From: Sediminicoccus sp. KRV36
GTDB lineage: Bacteria > Pseudomonadota > Alphaproteobacteria > Acetobacterales > Acetobacteraceae
Reading direction: 5' to 3'
DNA: 64,000 bases
Assembly: GCF_023243115.1 (NCBI RefSeq)
Contig: NZ_CP085081.1
Coordinates: 4,051,001-4,115,000 of the forward strand
Shown here: positions 54,944-64,000 of the stretch, piece after piece
How the letters are laid out: each line of letters opens with the position of its first letter
How positions within the stretch are numbered: the stretch's first letter is position 1
The notes under the pieces: model-generated
What the model saw: the letters and a program-made list of their open reading frames with translations, nothing else
What the model was told of the DNA's origin: nothing
Databases searched by the model: none
Position numbers and translations under genes: made by a program

Positions 54944-55672
54944 ATGACCCTCACCGTCAAACCCATCCCCATCCTGGATGACAATTACGCCTGGTTCCTC
55001 CGCGACGAAGCCACCGGCATGACCGCCGTGATGGATGCCGCCGTGGTGGAGCCCATTGCGGATTTCTTGGCCGCCGAAGGGGGACGGCTCGATTGGCTGC
55101 TGATCACGCATCATCATGGCGACCACATCGCCGGCATTCCGGAACTGGCGAAGCGCTTCGGCGCGAAGATCGCCGGCCATGCCGGGGACGCGGCGCGCCT
55201 GCCGCCGCTCGATGTGGCGCTGAAGCCGGGGGACAGCTTCGCGCTCGGCGAATCGGTGGCCACCATCCTGGACAGCCCCGGCCATACGCGCGGGCACATC
55301 GCCTGGAGCTTCGCGGCCGACCACGCGCTGTTCAGCGGCGATACGCTGTTCGCCGCGGGGTGCGGGCGGCTGCTGGAAGGCAATGCGGCGGAGATGTTCG
55401 CATCCCTGGCCGCCTTCGCCGGCCTGCCGGACGCCACGCGGGTCTATTGCGGGCATGAATATACCCTCTCCAACATCCGCTTCGCGCTGACCGTAGAGCC
55501 GGACAACCTGGCCCTCATGGCCTATGCGGTGAAGGCCAAGGCGCAGCGCGATGCGGGGGAGCCCACCATCCCCACCACCCTGGGCCTGGAGCGCGCGGTG
55601 AATCCCTTCGTGCGGGCCAAGGATGTGGCCGAACTCGCGGCGCGGCGCGCCGGTAAGGATACGTTTCGATGA
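54944..55672 (+). CDS. gloB: Hydroxyacylglutathione hydrolase (glyoxalase II)
   Basis: 242 residues. Hydrolyses S-lactoylglutathione to lactate and glutathione. The binuclear metal motif is ITHHHGDHIAG, with SPGHTRGHIAW, FSGDTLFAAGCGRLLEG and YCGHEYTLSN supplying the other ligands. The C-terminal substrate domain has NPFVRAKD (the Arg/Lys that bind glutathione). AAGGGAG is upstream. The stop overlaps the GST gene by four bases, which fits a glutathione-handling operon. Confidence 0.96.
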   Translation: MTLTVKPIPILDDNYAWFLRDEATGMTAVMDAAVVEPIADFLAAEGGRLDWLLITHHHGDHIAGIPELAKRFGAKIAGHAGDAARLPPLDVALKPGDSFALGESVATILDSPGHTRGHIAWSFAADHALFSGDTLFAAGCGRLLEGNAAEMFASLAAFAGLPDATRVYCGHEYTLSNIRFALTVEPDNLALMAYAVKAKAQRDAGEPTIPTTLGLERAVNPFVRAKDVAELAARRAGKDTFR

Positions 55673-56256
55673 AGCTCCATTATTCCGCCGCCAGCCCCTT
55701 CGTCCGCAAGGTCGTCGCCGTGGCCCTGCACCACGCGATCCCGCTCGAGCGCGTGGCGAGCAACCCGCACGCAAGCCCGGCCGATCTCCTGGCCGACAAT
55801 CCGCTTTCCAAGGTGCCGGCCCTGGTGACGGATGCGGGGCTGACGCTGCCTGACAGCCCGCTGATCTGCGAATATCTGGACAGCATCGGCCTCGCCACCA
55901 AGCTCTACCCGGCGGGCGAGGCACGCTGGCCCGCGCTGCGCCTGGCCGCCCTGGCCGATGGCATCCTCACCGCGGCGGTGCTGCGGCGCGGGCAATCCGT
56001 AATGCCGGCCGAAGACGCGCGCGCCGGCATCATCGCGCGGCAGAAGGCGGCAGTGATGCGCACGCTGGACCTGCTGGAGAGCGAAGGCGTGCCGGCCGGG
56101 CTGAATATCGGCACGCTCACCCTGGTCTGCGCGCTGGGCTACCTCGATTTCCGCTTCGGCGATGAGGATTGGCGCCAGGGCCGCCCGCAACTGACCGCGT
56201 TCTTCACATCGCAGATGGCCAATCCGATCTTCGCCGAGACGGTGCCCGTCGGGTGA
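55669..56256 (+). CDS. Glutathione S-transferase family protein
   Basis: 195 residues. The N-terminal thioredoxin-like domain KLHYSAASPFVRKVVAVALHHAIPLERV has Ser in the SPF position as the likely catalytic residue. The glutathione-binding LSKVPALVTDAGLTLPDSPLICEYLD is canonical (PAL...DSxxI). The helical domain includes the N-cap LTLVCALGYLDFRFGDEDW. It resembles E. coli YibF. It overlaps gloB (ATGA) and the cupin gene (GTGA). Confidence 0.93.
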   Translation: MKLHYSAASPFVRKVVAVALHHAIPLERVASNPHASPADLLADNPLSKVPALVTDAGLTLPDSPLICEYLDSIGLATKLYPAGEARWPALRLAALADGILTAAVLRRGQSVMPAEDARAGIIARQKAAVMRTLDLLESEGVPAGLNIGTLTLVCALGYLDFRFGDEDWRQGRPQLTAFFTSQMANPIFAETVPVG

Positions 56257-56717
56257 AGCTGACCGATCCTGGCCTGGACCCACGCGCCCTGATCGCCGCC
56301 CTCGGCCTGCAGCCGCACCCTGAGGGCGGGCATTACCGCGAGATCTTCCGCCACGCGCCGCAGGATGGCTCGCGGGGCGAGAGCACGGCGATCTACTATC
56401 TGCTGGGCCCGGGCGAGAGCAGCCACTGGCACCGCGTCGATGCCGATGAGGGCTGGCACTGGTATGGCGGCGGCGCGCTGGCGCTGCGGCTTTCCGCCGG
56501 CACGGGGGGCCAGACCATCCATCTCGGCCCTGATCTGGCGGCCGGCCAGCGGCCCTTCGCCATGGTGCCGCGCGGCTGGTGGCAGGCGGCGGCACCGCTG
56601 GAGGGCTGGGTGCTGTGCGGCTGCACCGTGGCGCCGGCCTTTTCCTTCGCGGGCTTCGAGATGGCGCCGCCGGGATGGGAGCCGCCCTTGGATGATGCTG
56701 GAGGGGGTGGGGTTTGA
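56253..56717 (+). CDS. Cupin domain protein (DUF985)
   Basis: 154 residues from GTG 56253, overlapping the GST stop. LQPHPEGGHYREIFRH, STAIYYLLGPGESSHWHRVDADEGWHWYGGGALAL, AMVPRGWWQAA and ALEGWVLCGCTVAPAFSFAGFEMA match DUF985, a single-cupin fold with possible metal-binding His residues. The function is unknown. It is the third gene of gloB-GST-cupin. Confidence 0.92.
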   Translation: MKLTDPGLDPRALIAALGLQPHPEGGHYREIFRHAPQDGSRGESTAIYYLLGPGESSHWHRVDADEGWHWYGGGALALRLSAGTGGQTIHLGPDLAAGQRPFAMVPRGWWQAAAPLEGWVLCGCTVAPAFSFAGFEMAPPGWEPPLDDAGGGGV

Positions 56718-56727
56718 GCCAAAGGGT

Positions 56728-56857
56728 AAGGGCCTCCGGCGGCTGGGGCCATTGGCCCCAGACCCCGTTTCTTGGCGCATCGCTGGCACGGCCCATGTGT
56801 CAGCCCACTGAATCAGATGGGGTCTGGGGCCGATGGCCCCAGCCGCCGGAGGCCCTT
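56728..56857. repeat. 39-base inverted repeat with nested palindromes (repeat family, copy 8)
   Basis: The left arm (56728-56766) and right arm (56819-56857) are complementary at 38 of 39 positions, around a 52-base loop. Each arm begins AAGGGCCTCCGGCGG and contains its own palindrome CTGGGGCCATTGGCCCCAG, followed by ACCCC. The arm motif with ACCCCGTTT also resembles the element after azlC. It looks like two oppositely placed copies of one repeat unit. It could also terminate the gloB operon. Confidence 0.8.
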
Positions 56858-56927
56858 GCTGTTTTGCCCCCTACACTCCCATCCCCTGAACTGAACGGTT
56901 TTCTGAAATGAGGCGGACCTCCACCCC

Positions 56928-57533
56928 ATGAGCACCTCTCTCGCCTGGGATGAACGCTACACCGGCGGCACCTTCCAGTTCGGCACCGCGCCGAATGAGT
57001 ATCTCCGCGCGCAGGCCTGGCGCTTCCGCCCCGGCATGGCGACGCTGGCGCTGGGCGATGGCGAAGGGCGCAACGGCGTCTGGCTGGCCAAGCTCGGCCT
57101 GGCTGTCACAACGCTCGACTGGTCTTCCGTCGCCGTCGGCAAGGCGCAGGCCTTCGCCGATGCGCGCGGCGTCCCGCTGGATGCACGCCAGGCCGATGTC
57201 AGCCAATGGGACTGGCCCGAGGCGCAATATGACCTGATCGCCTGGATCTACCTGCATCTGCCGCCCGAGGACCGCGCCATCGCCACGGCCGGCTGCCTCC
57301 GCGCGCTGAAGCCGGGCGGAATGCTGGTGTTGGAATGCTTCTCACCCGCGCAGGAGGGGCGCCGTTCGGGCGGGCCCAAAATCCCCGCCCTGCTGTGGGA
57401 CCGCGCCATCATCGAGCGCGAATTCGCCGGGCTGGAAGTGCTGGAACTGACCGAAGGTGCGGTGCGACTGGATGAAGGCCCAAGGCATCAGGGCCTGGCC
57501 GAAGTGGTGCGCTGCGTGCTGCGCAAGGGCTGA
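56928..57533 (+). CDS. Class I SAM-dependent methyltransferase (TehB/thiopurine-like)
   Basis: 201 residues. WDERYTGGTFQFGTAPNEYLRAQ at the start and LALGDGEGRNGVWLAKLGLAVTTLDWSSVAVGKAQAFA as SAM-binding motif I, with DLIAWIYLHLPPEDR and ALKPGGMLVLECFSPAQ. This matches the short TehB-like methyltransferases that act on small compounds such as tellurite or thiols. The substrate is unknown. It is separated from the cupin gene by the long inverted repeat. Confidence 0.9.
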   Translation: MSTSLAWDERYTGGTFQFGTAPNEYLRAQAWRFRPGMATLALGDGEGRNGVWLAKLGLAVTTLDWSSVAVGKAQAFADARGVPLDARQADVSQWDWPEAQYDLIAWIYLHLPPEDRAIATAGCLRALKPGGMLVLECFSPAQEGRRSGGPKIPALLWDRAIIEREFAGLEVLELTEGAVRLDEGPRHQGLAEVVRCVLRKG

Positions 57534-57589
57534 GTTCCAACGGCCCGGATTTCATGCCAGCCTCCCCGAAAATCACTCCGGGAGGAACC

Positions 57590-58555
57590 ATGAACATCCA
57601 ACGCCGCGCCCTGCTCGCTACGCCGATGCTGGCTACGCCCGCCGTCGCACAGGCTTTTCCCGCCCGCCCCATCCGCCTGATTGTCGGCTTCCCGCCGGGC
57701 GGTGGCTCCGACCTCGTGGCCCGGCCCATCGCGCAGCGCATGAGCGAAAGCCTGGGCCAGCCGGTGCTGGTAGAAAATCGTGGTGGCGCCAATGGCAATC
57801 TCGGCCTGGATGCGGTGGCGAAATCAGCGCCGGATGGCTACACCTTCGGCCATGTGAACAATGCGGTGATCGCGGTGAACCCGCTGCTCTATCGCAACCT
57901 GCCCTTCGATTCCGTGCGGGATTTCATGCCCATCGCGCTGGCCACCGTGGGCGGGCTGTTCTTCATGGTGCCGGCCGAGCTTGGCGTGCGCACCCTGCCG
58001 GAATTCGTCGCCATGGCGCGGGCGCGGCCGGGGCAGCTGAATTTCGGCTCGGCCGGCCAGGGTTCCATCACGCAGCTCGCCTTCGAGCTGTTCGCCCAGC
58101 AATCCGCGACGACCATCGAGGTGGTGCATTATCGCGGCAGCGCGCCTGCCTTGCAGGACATGCTGGGCGGCCGCGTGCAGTTCATGATTGACGGCATCAA
58201 CCTGGCCAAGCCGCAGGTGGATGCGGGCCGCGTGCGCGCCATCGCCTTCCTGGGCGGCACCGAGCGGCACCCGCTGCTGCCCGATGTGCCGACAGCGGCC
58301 GAGCAAGGCATGCCCAACCTGGTGGTGCGCGGCTGGCAAGGCTTCGTCGGCCGCGCCGGTACGCCGGAGCCCATCCTGGAGGCCTTGCAGAACGCCATCC
58401 GTGATGCGGTGAATGACCCCGGCGTGCAGGGCATCTTCAACAGCCAGGGCATCATCCCGCGCTATCAGGACCGCGCCACCATGGGCCGACTGATCCGTGA
58501 GGAGACCGCCACCTGGCAGCCCATCATCCAGCGGCTGGGCCTGCGCCTCGATTGA
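57590..58555 (+). CDS. Bug/TctC family substrate-binding protein
   Basis: 321 residues from ATG 57590, with GGGAGG six bases upstream. The signal (NIQRRALLATPMLATPAVAQA) has twin Arg. FPARPIRLIVGFPPGGGSDLVARPIAQRMSESLGQPVLVENRGGANGNLGLDAVAKSAPDGYT is the family pattern with the P-loop-like GGGSD. LPDVPTAAEQGMPNLVV near the C-terminus is also typical. An orphan receptor without TctAB; it converges on livF (three bases). Confidence 0.93.
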   Translation: MNIQRRALLATPMLATPAVAQAFPARPIRLIVGFPPGGGSDLVARPIAQRMSESLGQPVLVENRGGANGNLGLDAVAKSAPDGYTFGHVNNAVIAVNPLLYRNLPFDSVRDFMPIALATVGGLFFMVPAELGVRTLPEFVAMARARPGQLNFGSAGQGSITQLAFELFAQQSATTIEVVHYRGSAPALQDMLGGRVQFMIDGINLAKPQVDAGRVRAIAFLGGTERHPLLPDVPTAAEQGMPNLVVRGWQGFVGRAGTPEPILEALQNAIRDAVNDPGVQGIFNSQGIIPRYQDRATMGRLIREETATWQPIIQRLGLRLD

Positions 58556-58558
58556 GGA

Positions 58559-59280
<722 letters not shown>

Positions 59281-59284
<4 letters not shown>

Positions 59285-61125
59285 GCCGCGCCCTCCCGGA
59301 CCGGCAGCGCGCCCTGGCCGAAATAGGCCTCGATCACCTTGGGGTTGGACTGCACTTCGGAGACGGGGCCATCGGCGATGACCTCGCCGTAATCCAGCAC
59401 GGTGACGCGGTCGGACACGGCCATGATCATGTCCACGTGATGCTCGACCAGGATCACCGTCATGCCGCGGTCTGCGAGGCCACGGATCAGCGCCACCAGA
59501 TCGCCAATCTCGCCATGGGTGAGACCGGCGGCGGGCTCATCCAGCAGCAAAAGCTTGGGGCGCAGGGCAAGTGCGCGGGCGATTTCCAGGCGGCGCTGAT
59601 GGCCGAAGGGCAGGTTGCCCGCCTGCTCATCGGCGAATTCCGAGAGACCCACGAAATCCAGCAGGCGCAGCGCTTCGGCACGCGCCGCGCGCTCCTCGCG
59701 GTGGAAACGCGGCAGGCGCAGCACCGTCTCGGCAAAGCCCGAACGGAAATGCGGATGCGCGCCGACCAGCACGTTTTCCAGCACGCTCATCTGCGTGAAC
59801 AGCTCGGTATTCTGGAAGCTGCGCGCCACGCCGAGCCGCGCCAGCGCATAGGGCGCCGCATTGTTCAGCGCATTGCCGAACAGCGTCACCTTGCCCTCGC
59901 TCGCCTTGTAGAAGCCTGAGATCACGTTGAGCAGCGAGGATTTGCCCGCGCCATTGGGCCCAATCAGCGCATGCACCGTGCCCGCGCCGACTTCCATATT
60001 GACGTTGTTCACCGCCGTCAGCCCGCCAAAGCGGAGCGTGACGCCCTGGGCGATCAGCGTGGCCTGGCCCTGCTCATCGGGCCGTGCCGTCACCTGCTCC
60101 AGCCCCGGCCCCCAATTCGGCCAGGCGCCGGTCGCACGCGGGCGGGACTTGCTCATGACGCGAGCGCGCAAAGCCGAGAGTGAGCCGACAATCCCCTTCG
60201 GCATGACGAAGAGCACCAGCGCCAGCAGCAGCCCATAGCCGAAGGTCTGCCATTGCCCGAGGCCCTGGAGGAATTGCGTCGCCATGAAGAGCACCGAGGT
60301 GCCGATCAGCGGGCCAGCCATGGTGCCGGAGCCGCCGAGGATCACCATCAGCAGCAATTCGATGCTGGTGTTGAAGGTGAAGGTCTCATAATTCACGAAG
60401 AGCGCCAGATTGGCGAAGAGCCCGCCGCCCAGCCCCGCGAAACCGGCCGAGATCGAGAAGGCGAGCGTGCGGATGCCCACCACATTGATGCCCAGCGCCC
60501 GCGCCGCATTCTCGCTCTGCGCGGCAGCGCGCATGGCGCGGCCGTAGCGGCTGAAGGTGATGGCGTATTGCGCCCAGACCGCCAGCAGCAGGCAGGACAG
60601 GATCAGGTAGTAGTAGTTGAAGTTGGTCCGCCGCACGGCCATCAGCGGCTCGCCGAAGAGCGTCGGGCGCGGCAGGTTGGCAAGGCCCGAGGCGCCGCCG
60701 GTGAAGCTGACCCATTCACGCAGCACATTCACGAAGATCAGCCCGAAGGCGATGGTGATGACGGCGAGATAGACGCCGCGCACGCGCACGGTCGGGAATG
60801 CCAGGATGGCGCCCATCAGCGCGGGGATGGCGATGGCGAAGGCCATGCTATCAGCGAAGGAGAAGCCCGCGCGGAGCGAAAGCAACGCCGCCACATGCGC
60901 GCCCAATCCATAGAGCGCCGCCTGCCCGAGCGAGACGAGGCCCGCCAGCCCCACCAGCAGATTCAGCCCGATGACGACGATGGCCAGGATCATGGCGCGC
61001 ATCACCAGGCGCAGCTCATAGCTCGTGGGATAGCGTTCGCCGATCACATCGCCGAGCCAGGGGAAGCCCGCGATCAGCAGGGCCAGGATCAGCAGGGCCA
61101 ACCAGCCTGCGAGGCGCGCGCTCAT
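59281..61125 (-). CDS. Fused LivM permease / LivG ATPase
   Basis: 614 residues combining two subunits that are usually separate. Residues about 1-325 are the LivM permease, with many membrane segments and SLGQAALYGLGAHVAALLSL, GVYLAVITIAFGLIF and ILGGSGTMAGPLIGTSVLF. A short basic linker (about 325-350) leads to the LivG ATPase: Walker A GPNGAGKSS, RLGVARSFQNTELF, the signature LPFGHQRRLEIARAL (a LivG-type degenerate LSGGQ), Walker B LLLLDEPAAGL, and VEHHVDMIMAVSDRVTVLDYG. It overlaps livH and livF by four bases each. Confidence 0.94.
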
Positions 61126-61997
61126 ACTTTCTGCACCTCACGCCGGCCGAACAGGCCCTGGGGGAAGATCAGCAGCACCAGGATCATCACCGTGAAGCCG
61201 ATGGCATCCCGTGCCGCGGAGGAGAGATAGGCCTCGATGAATTTTTCCATCACGCCATAGACGAGGCCCGTGATCACCACGCCCGGCGCATTGGAAATCC
61301 CCGCGATGATGGCGACGAGGAACCCCTTCAGCCCGACAACCACGCCCATGGAAGAAGAAGCCTGCACGATGGGCGCCACCAGGAACCCCGCCAGCGCGCC
61401 AATGCCGCCGGCCAGCGCGAAGGCCAGCATGGTGATGCGGTCCGCATCAATGCCAACGAGCCCGGCCGCCACGCGGTTATAGGCGACGGCGCGCATGGCG
61501 CGGCCCAGCACGGTGCGGCGGTAAAACCCTTCCAGCGAGAAGGTCAGCCCCAGCAGCACCACGGGGATCAGCAATTCCTGCCAGTAGATGCCGGCGCCGC
61601 CGATGCGCAAAGGCTGCTCCACCAGCGGCGTGGGCATGGCGCGGCCGAGCGGGCCATAGGTCGCGGTGGTGAAGCTCTCGATCATGGTGCCGACCGCGAT
61701 GGTGGTCAGCATCCAGCCGATGGCATTGGCCTCGCGGTTGAAGGGACGGACGAAGACGCGTTCAATCACGGCACCTGATAAGGCCGCAATCAGGATGGCG
61801 CCCGCCGCCGCCATGGGCAGCGGCAGGCCCAATTCGCGCAGAACGACGGTCAGCACGCCGCCCAGCATGAAGATGTCGCCGAAGGTGAAGTTGACGGCCT
61901 TGGCGGCACTCCACATCACGTAGAAGCCGAGCGCGATCATCCCGTAGATCGCGCCCGCCGAGAGCCCCGTCAGGAGGTATTGCAGCAGGGCTTCCAT
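61122..61997 (-). CDS. livH: Branched-chain amino-acid-type ABC transporter permease LivH
   Basis: 291 residues, about eight membrane segments. GLSAGAIYGMIALGFYVMWSAAKAVNFTFGDIFMLGG at the start, then ERVFVRPF, the permease EAA-like RAVAYNRVAAGLVGIDADR and the terminal VYGVMEKFIEAYLSSAARDAIGFTVMILVLLIFPQGLFG. It starts 12 bases after the receptor gene. Confidence 0.95.
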   Translation of the reverse strand: MEALLQYLLTGLSAGAIYGMIALGFYVMWSAAKAVNFTFGDIFMLGGVLTVVLRELGLPLPMAAAGAILIAALSGAVIERVFVRPFNREANAIGWMLTTIAVGTMIESFTTATYGPLGRAMPTPLVEQPLRIGGAGIYWQELLIPVVLLGLTFSLEGFYRRTVLGRAMRAVAYNRVAAGLVGIDADRITMLAFALAGGIGALAGFLVAPIVQASSSMGVVVGLKGFLVAIIAGISNAPGVVITGLVYGVMEKFIEAYLSSAARDAIGFTVMILVLLIFPQGLFGRREVQKV

Positions 61998-62009
61998 GGC
62001 AGTTGCCGC

Positions 62010-63227
62010 TCAGTTCGTGCGCGGCTGGCCGAAGGGCGTCTGCTCGATGGGCAGCATCGCGCCATTGTGGAAGGCGAGCAGGCGGTAGGAGGCGGGGAGG
62101 ATGGCGTCCATCCGCTCCTGCGTGCGCTCGAAGGCCGGCGCGTAGTTCGCGACGATGCCCTGGTAGTTCACGCGGAACATCGCGTCGCGGAAGGCCGTGC
62201 GGTCATAGCGGCCGGCGATCTTCAGCGCTTCGGCGATGATATAGACGGCGTCATAGGCATTGGCCGTGCCCGAGGGCATCAGCAAATCCGCCGGAGTGCG
62301 GATCTGCGGGAAGCGCTGCTGCATGCCCGCCAGAACCGTCTGCGCACGCGGCGGCAATTGGCCCATCCAGGTATAGGTGCCGGCGACGATCACGCCCTCG
62401 GCCAGCGGGCCCGCGGTCTGCGCGAATTGCACGCCGATGCCCCAGGCCGAGATGATCTGCGGCTTGTAGCCCAGGCGGTCCATCGAGCGGACGATATTCG
62501 CGGCCTCACGGTCCACGCCGTAGAAGATGACCGTATCCACGCCGGCATCGCGCATGCGCGTCAGCTGCGCCGTCATGTCGGTATCGGCGATGTTGAAGGT
62601 CTCGGTCGCGGCGATGGGCATGTTCACGGCGCGCATGGCGGCCGTCACATCCGGCACCGCGCCCTGGCCCCAGCCCGTGCCCTCATACATCAGGCCGATC
62701 TTGCCCGAGCGGCTGCGCGCCTGTGCCGCGGTGACCAGGAAGGGCGCCACCCAGCGATCCTTCATCGAAACGCGGAACATCCATTGGTTGCGGCCATTCG
62801 GGTGTTCGACCACCTGCGTGCCGGCCGAAACCACACCCACCCAGGGCAGGCCCATCTCGTCCAGCGGCTCACGCAGGGCGATGGCGTTGGGGGTGCGGAA
62901 ACCGCCCATCATCACGACGCAATTGTCACGCTCACCGATGCGGCGCGCGTTATCGACGGCGCGGGCGGGTTCACCCACGTCATCATAGGCGACGAGGCGG
63001 ATCTGCTGGCCGAGCACGCCGCCCGCCGCGTTGATCTCGGCGAGCGCGGTTTCCACCGCGACGCGCAGCGCAAAGCCGCTATGGGCCAGCGGGCCGGTCA
63101 GCTCCCAGGAGGCGCCGATGCAGGGCTGGGCGCGCTGTGCCGAAGCAGGCGCCGCCAGCGAGAGGCCGGCCAGGGCGCCAAGCCCGAGGAGGGCGCGGCG
63201 CAAGGGATTGGGGGGAATGCGCGACAT
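62010..63227 (-). CDS. ABC transporter substrate-binding protein (LivJ/LivK type)
   Basis: 405 residues from ATG 63227 with AGGAGA upstream. The signal PLRRALLGLGALAGLSLAAPASA ends near residue 30. Type I periplasmic-binding fold: IGASWELTGPLAHSGFALRVAVETALAEINAAGGVLGQQIRLVAYDD, then GGFRTPNAIALREPLDEMGLPWVGVVSAG and IGLMYEGTGWGQGAVPDV. The closeness to livH and to a downstream molybdenum hydroxylase suggests uptake of an aromatic or other organic compound rather than leucine, but that is inference. Confidence 0.93.
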   Translation of the reverse strand: MSRIPPNPLRRALLGLGALAGLSLAAPASAQRAQPCIGASWELTGPLAHSGFALRVAVETALAEINAAGGVLGQQIRLVAYDDVGEPARAVDNARRIGERDNCVVMMGGFRTPNAIALREPLDEMGLPWVGVVSAGTQVVEHPNGRNQWMFRVSMKDRWVAPFLVTAAQARSRSGKIGLMYEGTGWGQGAVPDVTAAMRAVNMPIAATETFNIADTDMTAQLTRMRDAGVDTVIFYGVDREAANIVRSMDRLGYKPQIISAWGIGVQFAQTAGPLAEGVIVAGTYTWMGQLPPRAQTVLAGMQQRFPQIRTPADLLMPSGTANAYDAVYIIAEALKIAGRYDRTAFRDAMFRVNYQGIVANYAPAFERTQERMDAILPASYRLLAFHNGAMLPIEQTPFGQPRTN

Positions 63228-63406
63228 GACTTCGTCTCCTGGAACAGGCGCAAGGCCCGGGGATTGAGCGAAAGCTTCGACTGAATGAAGCGTAACGGTC
63301 CGAAGCTGACAGCCGCAACGATGCGGACGGCCAAAACGCAGCCATGTGCCGGCCCATGGCCTTGGATTTGCCCATGATTCGGACGTCTCGGACGTGCAGT
63401 GTTTAA

Positions 63407-63418
63407 TTTGCAGGCAAA
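63407..63418. promoter_or_regulatory. Possible operator between the liv genes and the hydroxylase gene
   Basis: TTTGC-AG-GCAAA is a perfect dyad in an AT-richer stretch of the 287-base divergent gap (63228-63514). A nearby direct repeat GGACGT-CTC-GGACGT lies at 63381-63395. A transcription factor site is plausible; no regulator gene is in view. Confidence 0.3.
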
Positions 63419-63514
63419 ACATTCTTCTCACGCTGCGAAACATCCCGTTTTTCACCGCGCACTCCGCGTCGTCTCGCGGAAACTCATGGCCGGAGTCTGT
63501 AGGAGAGATGGATC

Positions 63515-64000
63515 ATGGGTCAGAATGGCATCGGCGCTTCCCCGCGCCGCAAGGAAGATCAACGCTTCCTGAGCGGGCGCGGCAACTACGTCGCCGATAT
63601 GCAGCGCCCGAACATGGCGCATGGCGTTTTCCTGCGCTCGCCGCACGCCCATGCGCTGGTCAACGCCGTGGAGATCGCGGCCGCCAGCGCTGCACCCGGC
63701 GTGATCGGCATCCTCACCGGCGCTGATCTCGCCGCCGCCGGCGTGGGCGGGCTGCCCTGTGGCTGGGGCATCACCGGCACGGATGGGCTGCCGATGAAGG
63801 AGCCGCCCCACCCGGCGCTCGCCCAGGGCAAGGTTCGCTATGTGGGCGATGCGGTCGCCTTCATCCTGGCCGAGACCGCGCATGAGGCGCGCGATGCGGC
63901 CGAGTTGATCGAGGTGGACTACACCCCCCTGCCCGCCGCCGTGGATCTGGAATCCGCCATCGCCCCGGGTGCGCCGCAAATCTTCGACGACGTGCCGGGC
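63515..64000 (+). CDS. Xanthine dehydrogenase/CO dehydrogenase family molybdopterin-binding subunit, 5' part
   Basis: The first 162 codons; the frame runs off the window. ATG 63515 has AGGAGA eight bases upstream. IGASPRRKEDQRFLSGRGNYVADMQRPNMAHGVFLRSPHAHA is the N-terminus of the CoxL/XdhB-type large subunit; GKVRYVGDAVAFILAETAHEARDAAELIEVDYTPLPAAVD is the next conserved block. These molybdenum hydroxylases oxidise purines, aldehydes, N-heterocycles or CO. The catalytic loop lies outside the window, so the substrate cannot be judged. Confidence 0.92.
   Translation, partial: MGQNGIGASPRRKEDQRFLSGRGNYVADMQRPNMAHGVFLRSPHAHALVNAVEIAAASAAPGVIGILTGADLAAAGVGGLPCGWGITGTDGLPMKEPPHPALAQGKVRYVGDAVAFILAETAHEARDAAELIEVDYTPLPAAVDLESAIAPGAPQIFDDVPG

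Overview
The window reads as chromosomal DNA of a high-GC alphaproteobacterium. It is most likely a member of the Acetobacteraceae close to Roseomonas or Roseococcus. The reasons are the strong G/C bias at third codon positions, two Bug/TctC-type receptor genes, the ybgC-tolQRA ... tolB-pal-cpoB-tilS-ftsH-folP order, a zinc-free (type B) ribosomal protein L36, and a CtrA-like site in front of motility genes. The family assignment is an inference from gene content; no rRNA gene is present to confirm it. No tRNA, rRNA, CRISPR array, transposase or phage gene was recognised.

Layout. Bases 1-13712 are a long leftward block of envelope and DNA-repair genes: yebC-ruvC-ruvA-ruvB-ybgC-tolQ-tolR-tolA-tolB-pal-cpoB-tilS-ftsH-folP-tspO. 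Many neighbours overlap by 1-4 bases. In the sequence as given tolA carries a one-base frameshift in a run of eight C. Bases 14500-25600 hold mixed metabolic and transport genes: a flavin PPOX protein, a Bug receptor, an SDR dehydrogenase, two Tyr/Pro-rich exported paralogues, purB, two TerC paralogues, a BASS transporter and uvrD. An AT-rich gene with an HEPN-like motif interrupts the core genes at 26640-27431. A second foreign-looking pair (DUF433 and DUF5677-like) lies at 33940-34945. Between them are an acetamidase, a thioesterase and the glycine cleavage operon gcvT-gcvH-gcvP, which sits behind a tandem glycine riboswitch whose second half is unusually long.

From 35500 to 46700 come tlpA/argH (divergent), lptM, rpmJ, a photolyase, a creatininase homologue, the divergent cysK / Rrf2 pair, recX-azlC, then mltG, fabF and acpP. 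The region 47000-51200 has motB-motA in that unusual order, a thioesterase, a GNAT enzyme and a PhoR-like kinase. The region 51200-57500 has a penicillin-binding-protein activator divergent from rsmI, an exported thioredoxin-fold protein, and a gloB-GST-cupin operon with methyltransferases on either side. The end (57590-64000) holds a Bug receptor, a complete branched-chain-amino-acid-type ABC transporter with a fused LivM-LivG protein, and the start of a molybdenum hydroxylase large subunit.

The most notable non-coding signal is a dispersed family of composite palindromes at eight intergenic sites. Most have a GGGGC/GCCCC module joined through CCCCGG to an A/T-cored module of the GCAGGAAAC/GTTTCCTGC type. 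One copy runs in frame into the 5' end of tilS, and one locus has grown into a 39-base inverted repeat.
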